Source: Bradyrhizobium sp. SSBR45G (lineage in GTDB: Bacteria > Pseudomonadota > Alphaproteobacteria > Rhizobiales > Xanthobacteraceae). From it: 64,000 nt of DNA. Each line of letters begins with the position of its first letter. Within the stretch, counting starts at the first letter, position 1. Both the position numbers and the translations under genes were made by a program. The DNA is taken from the NCBI RefSeq assembly GCF_030159255.1, contig NZ_BSCT01000010.1:74907-138906 (forward strand), read 5' to 3'. The notes under the pieces are model-generated. The model saw only the letters and a program-made list of their open reading frames with translations, did not search any database and was not told the DNA's origin. Positions 1 to 8,851 of this stretch are shown here, one piece after another.

Positions 1-16
1 CTCGAACAGCGGTGGT

Positions 17-75
17 GGGGGGGCCCCCCCCCGGGGGGGGGGGGCCCCCCCCCCCCCGGGGGGGGGGGGGGGGGG
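17..75. other. Alternating poly-G/poly-C blocks
   Basis: Five consecutive homopolymer blocks (G7, C9, G12, C13, G18) occupy this stretch and are followed directly by a piece resembling the right end of the dispersed repeat family seen at 4623-5032. No coding or regulatory role can be read. Such a pattern is more typical of an assembly or gap-closure artefact than of natural sequence, although a very GC-rich palindromic repeat is possible. The rest of 1-159 holds no gene. Confidence 0.6.
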
Positions 76-159
76 CTTGTCCGGGACGACGCCGGTTTTT
101 TATCGCGCTACCGGTCTCTGTCGCGCTTACGTTGGGGGCAAGCCCGAGCGTAGGCTGCC

Positions 160-1134
160 CTAATTCGTCGGCAGCGGCACCTGATCGTCGATCAGGGCAT
201 CGAGGGTCGCCTTCACGTCCACCTTGGCGTCGACCACGCCGGCCTGCTGCAAAGCGAGGCCAGCGGCCAGGATCGAGTCGCGCTGCGGCGCGCCGATGCG
301 GCTGTGGGTCAGCTCGGTGCGCTCCTTGAGCTGCTTGTCGACGACGGTCTCCGGCAGCTTGGTCACGGTGATGAAGGTCTTCTTCAGGTCGTCGTAATTG
401 GCCAACGCATCCTTGCGGGCGACCTCGTAGGTCGCGAGCACGCGGCGGACGATCTCCGGATTGTCCTTCAAAAACTGCTCGCGGACGTTGAGGATGCCCC
501 AGGTGTTGGCGTCGGCCTTGCGGTAGAACAGCTTTGCGCCCTCCTCGACCTCGGCCTGCGCCATCATCGGATCGAGCCCGGCCCAGGCGTCGACGTCGCC
601 GCGAAGCAGCGCCGCCTTGCCGTCGGCATGCTGCAGCAGCACCGGGGTGATGTCCTTGTCGGTCAGTCCGGCGCCGAGCAGCGCGCGCACCAGGAAGATG
701 TGCGGGTCGGTCCCCCTGGTGACCGCGACGCGCTTGCCCTTCAGATCGGCCACGGAGGCGATCTTGGAGTCCTTGCCCGTCACCAGAGCGGTCCATTCGG
801 GGCGCGAATAGACGTAGATCGATTTGATCGGGTTGCCGTTGATCCTGGCGACCAGCGCCGCGGAGCCTGCGGTGGAGCCGAAATCCAGCGAGCCGGCATT
901 GAGGAACTCGAGCGCCTTGTTGGAGCCGGCCGATTGCACCCAGACGATGCTGATGCCGTCCTTGGCGAACTCCTTCTCCAGGAGGCCCTTCTGCTTCAGG
1001 ACCAGTGACACCGGATTATAGGTCGCCCAGTCGATCCGGATTTCCTTGGGCTGCTCGGCAGCTGTTGCAATGCCGCATCCCAGTAGAAACACGGCAGCCG
1101 CCGCAGCAAATCCGCGCCTCGACAATCCACCCAT
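160..1134 (-). CDS. ABC transporter substrate-binding protein, nitrate/sulfonate/taurine type
   Basis: A 324-residue periplasmic binding protein of the SsuA/TauA/NMT1 family, which delivers organosulfonates, nitrate or similar small solutes to an ABC permease. The start at 1134 is chosen because AGGAGGG lies 6 nt upstream; an in-frame ATG at 1176 lacks this. The N-terminus (MGGLSRRGF followed by a hydrophobic Ala/Leu stretch with a Cys) looks like an export signal, perhaps Tat or lipoprotein. The mature part shows family features such as IDWATYNPVSLVLKQKG near the front and DLKGKRVAVTRGTDPH mid-protein. No permease or ATPase gene is visible beside it; partners may lie left of the window. The substrate cannot be set from sequence. 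Confidence 0.88.
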   Translation of the reverse strand: MGGLSRRGFAAAAAVFLLGCGIATAAEQPKEIRIDWATYNPVSLVLKQKGLLEKEFAKDGISIVWVQSAGSNKALEFLNAGSLDFGSTAGSAALVARINGNPIKSIYVYSRPEWTALVTGKDSKIASVADLKGKRVAVTRGTDPHIFLVRALLGAGLTDKDITPVLLQHADGKAALLRGDVDAWAGLDPMMAQAEVEEGAKLFYRKADANTWGILNVREQFLKDNPEIVRRVLATYEVARKDALANYDDLKKTFITVTKLPETVVDKQLKERTELTHSRIGAPQRDSILAAGLALQQAGVVDAKVDVKATLDALIDDQVPLPTN

Positions 1135-1330
1135 CGTCAACCCTCCTGGCTTAAGAAAACATCGTTGTTGTTTCAAAGCGTTATGCCAGGGCTCAACGAG
1201 AATTGTTTTTCCTTTCGCGCGGCCGGGCCAGCACGATCATCATCCGGCATGAACCGGTGACAGCATGGATCGATTGCTGCATTGGAAGTTTCGTGACAGC
1301 ACAGGCCTTGTTCGATATCCGGTTGCATCC

Positions 1331-4126
1331 ATGGACAGCGTCACCACAGATTCGAAGACCATCTCGTTAGCCGATTTCGACAGCACCGGCATTGCGGCCG
1401 CGGTCGATGCGCTCGCCAAGCAGCACTCCGGCCGGGAGGACATGTTCCGCGCCGCCGTGGTGCAGTTCCTCAAGGCCGAGATGGTCAAGGCGCGCACGGC
1501 GGCCCAGGCGCAGCTCCTGAAGGACCGTCACGGCCGGCACTGCGCCGAGCAGCTCTGCTGGGTGCAGGATGAGATCATCCGCATCCTCTACGCCGCCGCC
1601 ACCGAGCATCTCTACAAGTCGCAGGTGCCGAGCGGCGCCGAGCGCATGGCGGTGGTGGCGACCGGCGGCTATGGCCGTGGCCTGATGGCGCCGGAGTCCG
1701 ACATCGACCTGCTGTTCATCCTGCCCTACAAGCAGACCGCCTGGGGCGAGCAGGTCGCCGAGGCCATCCTGTATTCGCTGTGGGACATGGGCCTGAAGGT
1801 CGGCCACGCCACCCGCTCGGTGGATGAATCGATCCGCCAGGCCCGCGGCGACATGACCATCCGCACCGCGATCCTGGAGACGCGCTACCTCGCCGGCGAC
1901 CGCCCGCTCTATGACGAGCTCGTCCAGCGCTTCGACACCGAGGTCGTCCAGGGCACCGCGGCCGAATTCGTCGCTGCCAAGCTCGCCGAGCGCGAGGAGC
2001 GGCATCGCCGCGGCGGCCAGTCGCGCTACCTGGTCGAGCCCAACGTCAAGGACGGCAAGGGCGGCCTGCGCGACCTCCACACGCTGTTCTGGATCGCCAA
2101 ATACGTCTACCGCGTGCGCGAGACCGCCGAGCTGGTCGAGCGCGGCGTGTTCGACGCCCATGAATACCGAACATTCCGCCGCTGTTCGGACTTCCTGTGG
2201 TCGGTGCGCTGCAACCTGCATTTCGTCAGCGGGCGGCCCGAGGAGCGGCTGTCGTTCGACCTGCAGCGCGAGATCGCGGTGCGGCTGGGCTACACCAGCC
2301 ATCCCGGCCTGCAGGACGTCGAGCGCTTCATGAAGCACTACTTCCTGGTCGCCAAGCAGGTCGGCAACCTCACGGCCATCCTGTGCGCCAAGCTCGAGGA
2401 CCAGCAGGCCAAGGCGGCCCCGGTTCTGAGCCGGATGATCTCCCGCCTGACCACCGGCTCGACCTGGCGGCGTGTGCCGGAGAGCGACGACTTCATCGTC
2501 GACAACAACCGCTTCAACCTCGCCGCGCCCGACGTCTTCAAGCACGATCCGGTCAATCTCATCCGCATCTTCCGGCTGGCGCAGAAGAACAACCTCGCCT
2601 TCCATCCGGACGCGATGCGCGCCGTGACTCGCTCGCTCAACCTGATCAACACCGAGCTGCGCGACGATCCCGAGGCCAACCGGCTGTTCATGGAGATCCT
2701 GACCTCCAACGACGCCGAAACGGTGCTGCGGCGGATGAACGAGACCGGCGTGCTCGGGCATTTCATCAGCGCCTTCGGCCGCATCGTGTCGATGATGCAG
2801 TTCAACATGTATCATCACTACACAGTCGACGAACACCTGATCCGTTGCATCGGCTTCCTGCAGGAGATCGAGCGCGGCGGCAACGACGAGTTCGCGCTGG
2901 CCTCCGACCTGATGCGCAAGATCCGCCCCGAGCACCGCGCCGTCATCTACATCACCGTGCTGCTGCACGACGTCGCCAAGGGCCGCCCCGAGGATCATTC
3001 GGTCGCCGGTGCCAAGATCGCGCGCCGGCTATGTCCGCGGCTCGGCTTCAACAATGCCGACACGGAGCTGATCGCCTGGCTGATCGAGGAGCATCTGACG
3101 ATGTCGACAGTGGCGCAGTCGCGCGACCTGTCGGATCGCCGGACGATCGAGAAGTTCGCCGCGGTGGTACAGTCGGTCGAGCAGATGAAGCTCCTGACCA
3201 TCCTGACCACTGCCGACATCCGCGGCGTCGGCCCCGGCGTCTGGAACGGCTGGAAGGCGCAGCTGCTGCGCACGCTGTATTACGAGACCGAGCCGGTGCT
3301 GACCGGCGGCTTCTCCGAGGTCAACCGCGCCAAGCGCATCACCGCGGCGCAGGCCGAGTTCCGCAACGCCTTCACGGACTGGCCCGAGGACGAGCTCAAC
3401 ACCTATATCGGCCGGCACTATCCGGCCTACTGGCTCAAGGTCGAGCTGCCGCGCAAGATCCGCCACGCCCGCTTCGTGCGGTCGAGCGAGGATGCCGGGC
3501 ACAAGCTCGCGATCAATGTCGGCTTCGATCCGGCGCGCGGCGTCACCGAGCTGACGATCTTCGCCATGGACCATCCTTGGCTGCTGTCGATCATCGCGGG
3601 TGCCTGCGCCTCGGCCGGCGCCAACATCGTCGATGCCCAGATCTACACCACGACCGACGGCCGCGCGCTCGACACCATCGCGATCTCCCGCGAGTACGAG
3701 CGCGACGAGGACGAAGGCCGCCGCGCGACTCGCATCGGCGAGACCATCGAGCAGGTGCTGGAAGGCAAGCTGCGGCTGCCGGACGCCGTGGCGCGCCGGA
3801 CGACGCGTGGCAAGCAGCACAAGGCGTTCTCGGTCGAGCCGGAAGTGACCATCAACAATCAATGGTCGGAGCTCTACACCGTGATCGAGGTCTCCGGCCT
3901 CGACCGCCCCGGCCTGCTCTATGAGCTGACGACGGCGATCTCGAAGCTGAACCTGAACATCGCCTCGGCCCATGTCGCCACCTTCGGCGAGCGCGCCCGC
4001 GACGTGTTCTACGTGACCGACCTCCTGGGCGCACAGATCAACGCGCCGACCCGGCAGGCGGCGATCAAGAGCGCGCTGCTGCACCTGCTGGCAACCGACG
4101 AGACGGCGGCGCAGCCGGCAGCATGA
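1331..4126 (+). CDS. glnD: Bifunctional [protein-PII] uridylyltransferase/uridylyl-removing enzyme GlnD
   Basis: A 931-residue protein of full family length that uridylylates and deuridylylates PII proteins in response to glutamine, setting nitrogen status. Order of domains: nucleotidyltransferase with GGYGRG and SDIDLLF near residues 115-130, GlnD PII-UTase linker, HD hydrolase domain with HHYTVDEHLIR and LLHDVAKG around residues 490-560, and two C-terminal ACT domains (beginning ELTIFAMDHPWLL and VIEVSGLDRPGLL) that sense glutamine. The start at 1331 (MDSVTT) is preferred because the 22 residues added by the ATG at 1265 do not look family-like. It is transcribed divergently from the binding protein at 160-1134. 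Nothing is missing from the catalytic motifs. Confidence 0.97.
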   Translation: MDSVTTDSKTISLADFDSTGIAAAVDALAKQHSGREDMFRAAVVQFLKAEMVKARTAAQAQLLKDRHGRHCAEQLCWVQDEIIRILYAAATEHLYKSQVPSGAERMAVVATGGYGRGLMAPESDIDLLFILPYKQTAWGEQVAEAILYSLWDMGLKVGHATRSVDESIRQARGDMTIRTAILETRYLAGDRPLYDELVQRFDTEVVQGTAAEFVAAKLAEREERHRRGGQSRYLVEPNVKDGKGGLRDLHTLFWIAKYVYRVRETAELVERGVFDAHEYRTFRRCSDFLWSVRCNLHFVSGRPEERLSFDLQREIAVRLGYTSHPGLQDVERFMKHYFLVAKQVGNLTAILCAKLEDQQAKAAPVLSRMISRLTTGSTWRRVPESDDFIVDNNRFNLAAPDVFKHDPVNLIRIFRLAQKNNLAFHPDAMRAVTRSLNLINTELRDDPEANRLFMEILTSNDAETVLRRMNETGVLGHFISAFGRIVSMMQFNMYHHYTVDEHLIRCIGFLQEIERGGNDEFALASDLMRKIRPEHRAVIYITVLLHDVAKGRPEDHSVAGAKIARRLCPRLGFNNADTELIAWLIEEHLTMSTVAQSRDLSDRRTIEKFAAVVQSVEQMKLLTILTTADIRGVGPGVWNGWKAQLLRTLYYETEPVLTGGFSEVNRAKRITAAQAEFRNAFTDWPEDELNTYIGRHYPAYWLKVELPRKIRHARFVRSSEDAGHKLAINVGFDPARGVTELTIFAMDHPWLLSIIAGACASAGANIVDAQIYTTTDGRALDTIAISREYERDEDEGRRATRIGETIEQVLEGKLRLPDAVARRTTRGKQHKAFSVEPEVTINNQWSELYTVIEVSGLDRPGLLYELTTAISKLNLNIASAHVATFGERARDVFYVTDLLGAQINAPTRQAAIKSALLHLLATDETAAQPAA

Positions 4127-4233
4127 CGGGATAAGGGGCGCGCCGGTGCGACCAGTCCGGTCGGTCGGCGGCGGATTTGAGGAAGGGACGCGGCAACACC
4201 GCCGGTCCCGGCAGGCTTGGGGGAGCCAGATCA

Positions 4234-4599
4234 ATGGCATTGATCGCAAACATCGTCGTCGGGCTGATCGGTCTGCTTCACGTCTACATTCTCGTGCTTG
4301 AGATGTTTCTCTGGACCAAGCCTGCGGGCTTGCGGGCGTTCAACAACACGCCGGAGCGCGCGGAGCAGACCAAGGTGCTCGGCGCCAATCAGGGCCTCTA
4401 CAACGGCTTCCTCGCCGCCGGCCTGTTCTGGGGCTTGGCGCATCCGGCGCCGGCCTTCGCGTTCCAGATCAAGATCTTCTTCCTGCTCTGCGTCCTGGTC
4501 GCCGGCCTCTACGGTGCAGCCACCGCGAGCCGCAAGATCCTGTTCATCCAGAGCGTGCCCGCCACGATCGGCCTGGTGCTGGTCTGGCTGGCGGGCTGA
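4234..4599 (+). CDS. DUF1304 family small membrane protein
   Basis: A 121-residue integral membrane protein with four predicted hydrophobic helices (IANIVVGLIGLLHVYI at the N-terminus, FLAAGLFWGLA, FFLLCVLVAGLYGA and ATIGLVLVWLAG at the C-terminus). The loop with FxWTKPxGLRAFNNTPE and the LGANQGLYNGFLA stretch are characteristic of DUF1304. Its biochemical role is unknown. The start MALIAN at 4234 is preceded by GGGGGAGCC; an upstream in-frame start at 4177 would add a charged stretch before the first helix and is unlikely. It lies 107 nt after glnD on the same strand and could be read through from it. Confidence 0.85.
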   Translation: MALIANIVVGLIGLLHVYILVLEMFLWTKPAGLRAFNNTPERAEQTKVLGANQGLYNGFLAAGLFWGLAHPAPAFAFQIKIFFLLCVLVAGLYGAATASRKILFIQSVPATIGLVLVWLAG

Positions 4600-4622
4600 G
4601 TCGAACTGCACCTCCATCACAG

Positions 4623-4810
4623 GTGTCGTCCCGGGCAAGCGCGACGGCGCGAAGCGTCGGCGTGCGCCGACCCGGGACCCATAATCCCGGGCAGCGCTTG
4701 GGGCAGGATCGCCACTCCGAGTCATCGCCCCACGACCGCCTGTGGCTATGGATCCCGGCTCTGCGCCCGGCATCGCTGTCGCGACGCCAGGCTTGGCCGG
4801 GACGACACCG
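4623..4810. repeat. Dispersed palindromic repeat, tandem copy 1
   Basis: First of two tandem copies with a 221-bp period. It opens with GTGTCGTCCCGGGCAAGC and closes with its near-inverse, CTTGGCCGGGACGACAC. Inside it has a second inverted pair, GACCCGGGACCCATA and TATGGATCCCGG. Related but diverged elements occur at 9627-9781 and 32955-33148, and a right-end fragment near position 75. No coding potential is evident. Confidence 0.85.
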
Positions 4811-4843
4811 GAGTTTGGGGAGCCAGCTTGGCGACAAAGTCGG

Positions 4844-5032
4844 GTGTCGTCCCGGGCAAGCATGACGGCGCAACGCGCCGGCATGCGCCGACCCGGGACC
4901 CATAATCCCGGGCAGCGCTTGGGGCAGGATCGCCACTCCGAGTCATCGCCCCACGACCGCCTGTGGCTATGGATCCCGGCTCTGCGCCCTGACGTCGCTA
5001 CGCGACGCCACGGCTTGGCCGGGACGACACCG
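4844..5032. repeat. Dispersed palindromic repeat, tandem copy 2
   Basis: Second tandem copy of the element at 4623-4810. The central roughly 100 bp, from GACCCGGGACCC through TATGGATCCCGGCTCTGCGCC, are essentially unchanged between the two copies, while the flanks differ by scattered substitutions. This indicates a fairly recent local duplication. The 4600-5227 interval between the DUF1304 gene and the binding-protein gene is otherwise empty. Confidence 0.85.
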
Positions 5033-5227
5033 AGTGCGAGGCGGCGGCTTCGCTCCGAACTCGATGGCGTCCCAAGCAAGCACATTGGCGCGCCCCGCCC
5101 CGCGGAACCCTCCCCGCCTAATCCCCTCGCCTTGCACTGGCCAAGCCGTTCCTCCACACTGCCCATAGCGGTGGTGCCCCGTCCGGGCAGACCAGCCGCA
5201 CAACAAATCAGGAGGAACGCTCAACCC

Positions 5228-6454
5228 ATGCGACAGGGAATTTTCCATCTCGCGGGAGCGGCCGCGTTGGCCGTCACCCTCTCCGTCACGTCAGCCTCGG
5301 CCCAGAAGAAGTACGATCCCGGCGCGTCCGACACCGAGATCAAGATCGGCCAGACCGTGCCGTTCTCGGGTCCCGCCTCGGCCTATGCCTCGATCGGCAA
5401 GACCCAGGCCGCCTATTTCAACATGGTCAACGAGCAGGGCGGCATCAATGGCCGCAAGATCAAGCTGATCCAGTATGACGACGCCTATTCCCCGCCCAAG
5501 GCGGTCGAACAGGTGCGCAAGCTGGTCGAGGACGACGAGGTGCTGCTGACCTTCCAGATCGTCGGCACGCCGTCCAACGCCGCGGTCCAGAAATATCTCA
5601 ATTCCAAGAAGGTGCCGCAGCTGTTCGCCGCCACAGGCGCCACCAAGTTCACCGATCCGAAGAACTTCCCTTGGACCATGGGATACAATCCCAACTACTT
5701 CACCGAGGGCCGCATCTATGGCCAGTACATTCTGAAGGAGTATCCGAACGCCAAGATCGGCGTGCTCTATCAGAACGACGATCTCGGCAAGGACTATCTC
5801 AACGGCATCAAGGCCGGCCTCGGCGACAAGGCTGCGACCATGATCGTGGCCGATGCCTCCTACGAGGTCTCCGACCCGACCATCGATTCGCAGATCCTCA
5901 AGATCAAGTCGGCCGGCACGGACCTGCTGTTCTCGGCGGCGACGCCGAAACAGGCCGCACAGGCGATCAAGAAGCTGCATGAGCTCGACTGGCACCCCAC
6001 GCACATCGTCGACATCAACGCGACGTCGGTTGGCGCCGTGCTGCAGCCGGCCGGCCTCGAAGCCTCGAAGGGTTTGATCTCGGTCAACTACGGCAAGGAT
6101 CCGCTCGATCCGACCTGGAAGGACGATGCCGGACTGAAGCGCTATTTCGACTTCATGGCCAAGTATTATCCGGAAGGCGACAAGAACTCGAACTTCAACA
6201 CCTATGGCTACGGCAACGCAGAGCTGCTGGTGACGATCCTGCGGATGTGCGGCGACAACCTCACGCGCGAGAACGTCATGAAGCAGGCGACGTCGCTGAA
6301 GGACGTCGTCGGCGACCTGTCGCTGCCGGGCATGAAGATCAACACCTCGCCGACCGACTATCGCGTCAACAAGCAGCTGCAAATGATGAAGTTCAACGGC
6401 GATCGCTGGGAGCTGTTCGGCCCGATCCTAGAGGACAAGGGCCCGGCGGGCTAG
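5228..6454 (+). CDS. Branched-chain amino-acid-type ABC transporter substrate-binding protein (copy A)
   Basis: A 408-residue periplasmic binding protein of the LivJ/type-1 Peripla_BP_6 family. A Sec signal peptide (MRQGIFHLAGAAALAVTL ending ASAQ) precedes a mature start of KKYDPGASDTEIKIGQT. The conserved IGQTVPFSGPASAYA, GGINGRKIKLI and DDAYSPPKAVEQVRKLVE motifs are present. The start at 5228 has AGGAGG 12 nt upstream; longer in-frame extensions run through the repeat and are not coding. It is a close paralogue of the next gene (6757-8007), alignable over its whole length. No Liv permease or ATPase genes are adjacent, so it may feed a transporter encoded elsewhere. Ligand not assignable. 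Confidence 0.93.
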   Translation: MRQGIFHLAGAAALAVTLSVTSASAQKKYDPGASDTEIKIGQTVPFSGPASAYASIGKTQAAYFNMVNEQGGINGRKIKLIQYDDAYSPPKAVEQVRKLVEDDEVLLTFQIVGTPSNAAVQKYLNSKKVPQLFAATGATKFTDPKNFPWTMGYNPNYFTEGRIYGQYILKEYPNAKIGVLYQNDDLGKDYLNGIKAGLGDKAATMIVADASYEVSDPTIDSQILKIKSAGTDLLFSAATPKQAAQAIKKLHELDWHPTHIVDINATSVGAVLQPAGLEASKGLISVNYGKDPLDPTWKDDAGLKRYFDFMAKYYPEGDKNSNFNTYGYGNAELLVTILRMCGDNLTRENVMKQATSLKDVVGDLSLPGMKINTSPTDYRVNKQLQMMKFNGDRWELFGPILEDKGPAG

Positions 6455-6465
6455 CACCGATCTCT

Positions 6466-6571
6466 CGTCATTCCGGGGCAGCCCGACAGGGCTGAACCCG
6501 GAATCCATCTCACGACCGGAAATGAGGCCAAATGGATTCCGGGCTCGCGCTTCGCGCGCCCCGGAATGACG
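6466..6571. repeat. REP-like inverted repeat
   Basis: The element starts CGTCATTCCGGGG and ends CCCCGGAATGACG, an exact inverse, with an internal pair around TGGATTCCGGG/CCCGGAATCCA. Such 100-bp palindromic units are typical dispersed non-coding repeats in high-GC rhizobial genomes. It sits directly after the stop of the binding-protein gene ending at 6454. Confidence 0.75.
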
Positions 6572-6586
6572 CCTGAGGCAAACGGT

Positions 6587-6615
6587 AAGGGGCTGCGCGA
6601 AGGCGCAGCCCTTTT
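6587..6615 (+). terminator. Intrinsic terminator after binding-protein copy A
   Basis: A perfect 9-bp stem, GGGCTGCGC (6590-6598) and GCGCAGCCC (6603-6611), closed by a four-base GAAG loop and followed by TTTT (6612-6615). It lies between the two paralogous binding-protein genes and would separate their transcription. Confidence 0.75.
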
Positions 6616-6756
6616 GCGTTGCGGCACGGATTGCGCCCGTTCGTCGCTGCGTGAATCCGTTGCGTTGGCGACTTGCTTCCTCCACACTCGCGTGCAGCGA
6701 TGGCGACATAACAACCAACAAGGACCATCGTACACATCACGGGAGGGAGGACTCAC

Positions 6757-8007
6757 ATGAAAAGGTCACTGCTCGGTCTCGTCGGCAGCAAAACACGTGT
6801 CATGGCGCTTGCTGCGTCACTTGCCATCGCGCTTTCCAGTTCATCAGCCTACGCCCAGAAGAAATACGACACCGGCGCCACCGACACCGAGATCAAGATC
6901 GGCCAGACCGTGCCGTTCTCCGGTCCGGCCTCGGCCTATGCCGGCATCGGCAAGACCCAGGCCGCTTACTTGCGGATGATCAACGAGAAGGGCGGCATCA
7001 ACGGGCGCAAGCTCAATCTGATCCAGTATGACGACGCCTATTCGCCGCCGAAGGCGGTCGAGCAGGTGCGCAAGCTGGTCGAAGGCGACGAGGTGCTGTT
7101 CACCTTCCAGATCATCGGCACCCCATCCAACGCCGCCGTGCAGAAATATCTCAACGGCAAGAAGGTGCCGCAGCTCTTGGCCTCGACTGGCGCCTCGCGC
7201 TTCACCGACCCGCAGAATTTCCCATGGACGATCGCCTACAATCCGAACTACCAGTCGGAGGGGCGCATCTACGCCAAATACATTCTCGCCAACCATCCCA
7301 ACGCCAAGATCGGCATCCTCTACCAGAACGATGATCTCGGCCGCGACTATATCGCCGGCCTGCGCAGCGGGCTCGGCGCCAAGGCCGATGCGATGATCGT
7401 CTCGGAGGCGTCCTACGAGCTGTCCGATCCGACCGTGGACTCGCAGATCGTCAAGCTGAAGTCCTCCGGCGCCGACCTGCTCTACAACGCCTCGACGCCG
7501 AAATTCGCGGCGCAGGCGATCAAGAAGCTCGCCGATCTCGGCTGGAAGCCGGTGCACATCCTCGACATCAATGCCAGCCCGGTGTCCGCAACCTTGAAGC
7601 CGGCCGGGCTCGACATCTCCAAGGACATCATCAGCACCAATTACGGCAAGGACCCGGCCGACCCGCAATGGAAGGACGATCCGGGCGTGAAGGCCTATTT
7701 CGACTTCATGGACAAATATTATCCGGAAGGCGACAAGCTCAACACCGTCAACACCTACGGCTATTCGACCGCGGAGCTGCTGGTGCAGATCCTGCGCCAG
7801 TGCGGCGACGACCTGACCCGCGAGAACATCATGCGCCAGGCCGCCGGCATCAAGGCCTACGTCCCGAGCCTTGCGCTGCCCGGCCTCTCGATCAACACCT
7901 CGCCGACCGACTTCCGCATCAACAAGCAGATGCAGATGATGAAGTTCAACGGCGAACGCTGGGAGCTGTTCGGCCCGATCATCGAGGACACGGGGGCGGC
8001 GGGGTAG
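6757..8007 (+). CDS. Branched-chain amino-acid-type ABC transporter substrate-binding protein (copy B)
   Basis: A 416-residue LivJ-type binding protein closely related to the product of 5228-6454, sharing long near-identical blocks such as GQTVPFSGPASAYA, DDAYSPPKAVEQVRKLVE and the C-terminal MMKFNGERWELFGP. The N-terminal signal (KTRVMALAASLAIALSSSSAYAQ) is longer than in copy A. The start ATG at 6757 has GGGAGGGAGGA just upstream. An intrinsic terminator and a REP-like element lie before it, suggesting its own promoter. Differences concentrated in parts of the ligand lobes (for example ASTGASRF against AATGATKF) suggest related but perhaps different ligands. Confidence 0.93.
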   Translation: MKRSLLGLVGSKTRVMALAASLAIALSSSSAYAQKKYDTGATDTEIKIGQTVPFSGPASAYAGIGKTQAAYLRMINEKGGINGRKLNLIQYDDAYSPPKAVEQVRKLVEGDEVLFTFQIIGTPSNAAVQKYLNGKKVPQLLASTGASRFTDPQNFPWTIAYNPNYQSEGRIYAKYILANHPNAKIGILYQNDDLGRDYIAGLRSGLGAKADAMIVSEASYELSDPTVDSQIVKLKSSGADLLYNASTPKFAAQAIKKLADLGWKPVHILDINASPVSATLKPAGLDISKDIISTNYGKDPADPQWKDDPGVKAYFDFMDKYYPEGDKLNTVNTYGYSTAELLVQILRQCGDDLTRENIMRQAAGIKAYVPSLALPGLSINTSPTDFRINKQMQMMKFNGERWELFGPIIEDTGAAG

Positions 8008-8047
8008 GCCGGGCTGCTTGAGGCCAAGCTGCTTCTGCACACACCAT

Positions 8048-8133
8048 CGTCATGCCCGGGCTTGTCCCGGGCATCCACGTCGCTCTCGGGATGCCGAACG
8101 ACGTGGATGGCCGGGACAGGCCCGGCCATGACG
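8048..8133. repeat. REP-like inverted repeat
   Basis: An 86-bp palindromic unit beginning CGTCATGCCCGGGC and ending GGCCCGGCCATGACG, with a nested pair GCATCCACGTCG/CGACGTGGATG. It lies between the convergent ends of binding-protein copy B and the clpP-family gene, where it could act as a bidirectional transcription barrier. Confidence 0.75.
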
Positions 8134-8191
8134 GCTTGGCGTGAGACACGCGCAAAAACTCAGACATTCGAATGCGGTGACCGGCAGACGG

Positions 8192-8809
8192 TCAGTCGCT
8201 ACTCACGCTGCCCAGATCTCTCTGCTTCACGACCCGGTCGATCAGGCCCCATTCCAGCGCCTCGTCCGCCGTCATGAAGTGATCGCGGTCGAGCGTCCGT
8301 TCGACATCTTCATAGCTGCGCCCGCAATGTTCGGCATAAAGCCGGATCATGCGGCGCTTGGTCTGCTCCATCTCTTTGGCGTGGATCATGATGTCGGACG
8401 CCTGGCCCTGAAAACCACCGAGCGGTTGGTGGACATGGAGGCTCGCATTGGGCAGCGCTGTCCGCTCGCCCGGCTCGCCCGCCATCAGGAGAAACGACCC
8501 CATCGACCGCGCCGTTCCCATGCACAGCGTATGCACCGGCGCTTTGACGAATTGCATCGTATCGTACATCGCGAGCCCGCTGGTGACGACGCCGCCGGGT
8601 GAATTGATATAGAGATGGATCGGCCGTTTCGGATTGTCCGCCTCGAGGAACAGCAGTTGCGCGCAGACCAGAGCGGACACGGTGTCGTTGACCTCGCCGT
8701 TGAGGAACACGATGCGCTCACGCAGCAGCCGTGAATAGATGTCGAAGGATCGTTCTCCCCGACTGGATTGCTCGATGACCATAGGGACGAGTTGCATCGT
8801 GTCGCGCAT
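8192..8809 (-). CDS. clpP: ATP-dependent Clp protease proteolytic subunit (ClpP family)
   Basis: A 205-residue serine peptidase of family S14, which forms the barrel that degrades substrates unfolded by ClpA/ClpX. The triad is intact: Ser102 in GTARSMGS, His127 in HVHQPLGG and Asp176 in LDRDHFM. INSPGG at residues 69-73 is the usual oxyanion loop. The stretch before the Ser reads TARSM where the housekeeping form usually has QAASM. The start has GGGAG upstream. The gene is 42 nt after the SRPBCC gene on the same strand, so it is probably the last gene of an arsR-led operon, and no clpX is nearby. It is likely an accessory ClpP paralogue rather than the tig-clpP-clpX copy. Confidence 0.93.
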   Translation of the reverse strand: MRDTMQLVPMVIEQSSRGERSFDIYSRLLRERIVFLNGEVNDTVSALVCAQLLFLEADNPKRPIHLYINSPGGVVTSGLAMYDTMQFVKAPVHTLCMGTARSMGSFLLMAGEPGERTALPNASLHVHQPLGGFQGQASDIMIHAKEMEQTKRRMIRLYAEHCGRSYEDVERTLDRDHFMTADEALEWGLIDRVVKQRDLGSVSSD

Positions 8810-8851
8810 GCGCGAGCTCCCGGTTCAGTGAGTTGGCGGTGAGTTGAAGCG

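Noticed and set aside
4742..5227. N-terminal extension of the binding protein through the repeat region
   Set aside because: It translates palindromic repeat sequence, and the true start at 5228 has a signal peptide right after it.
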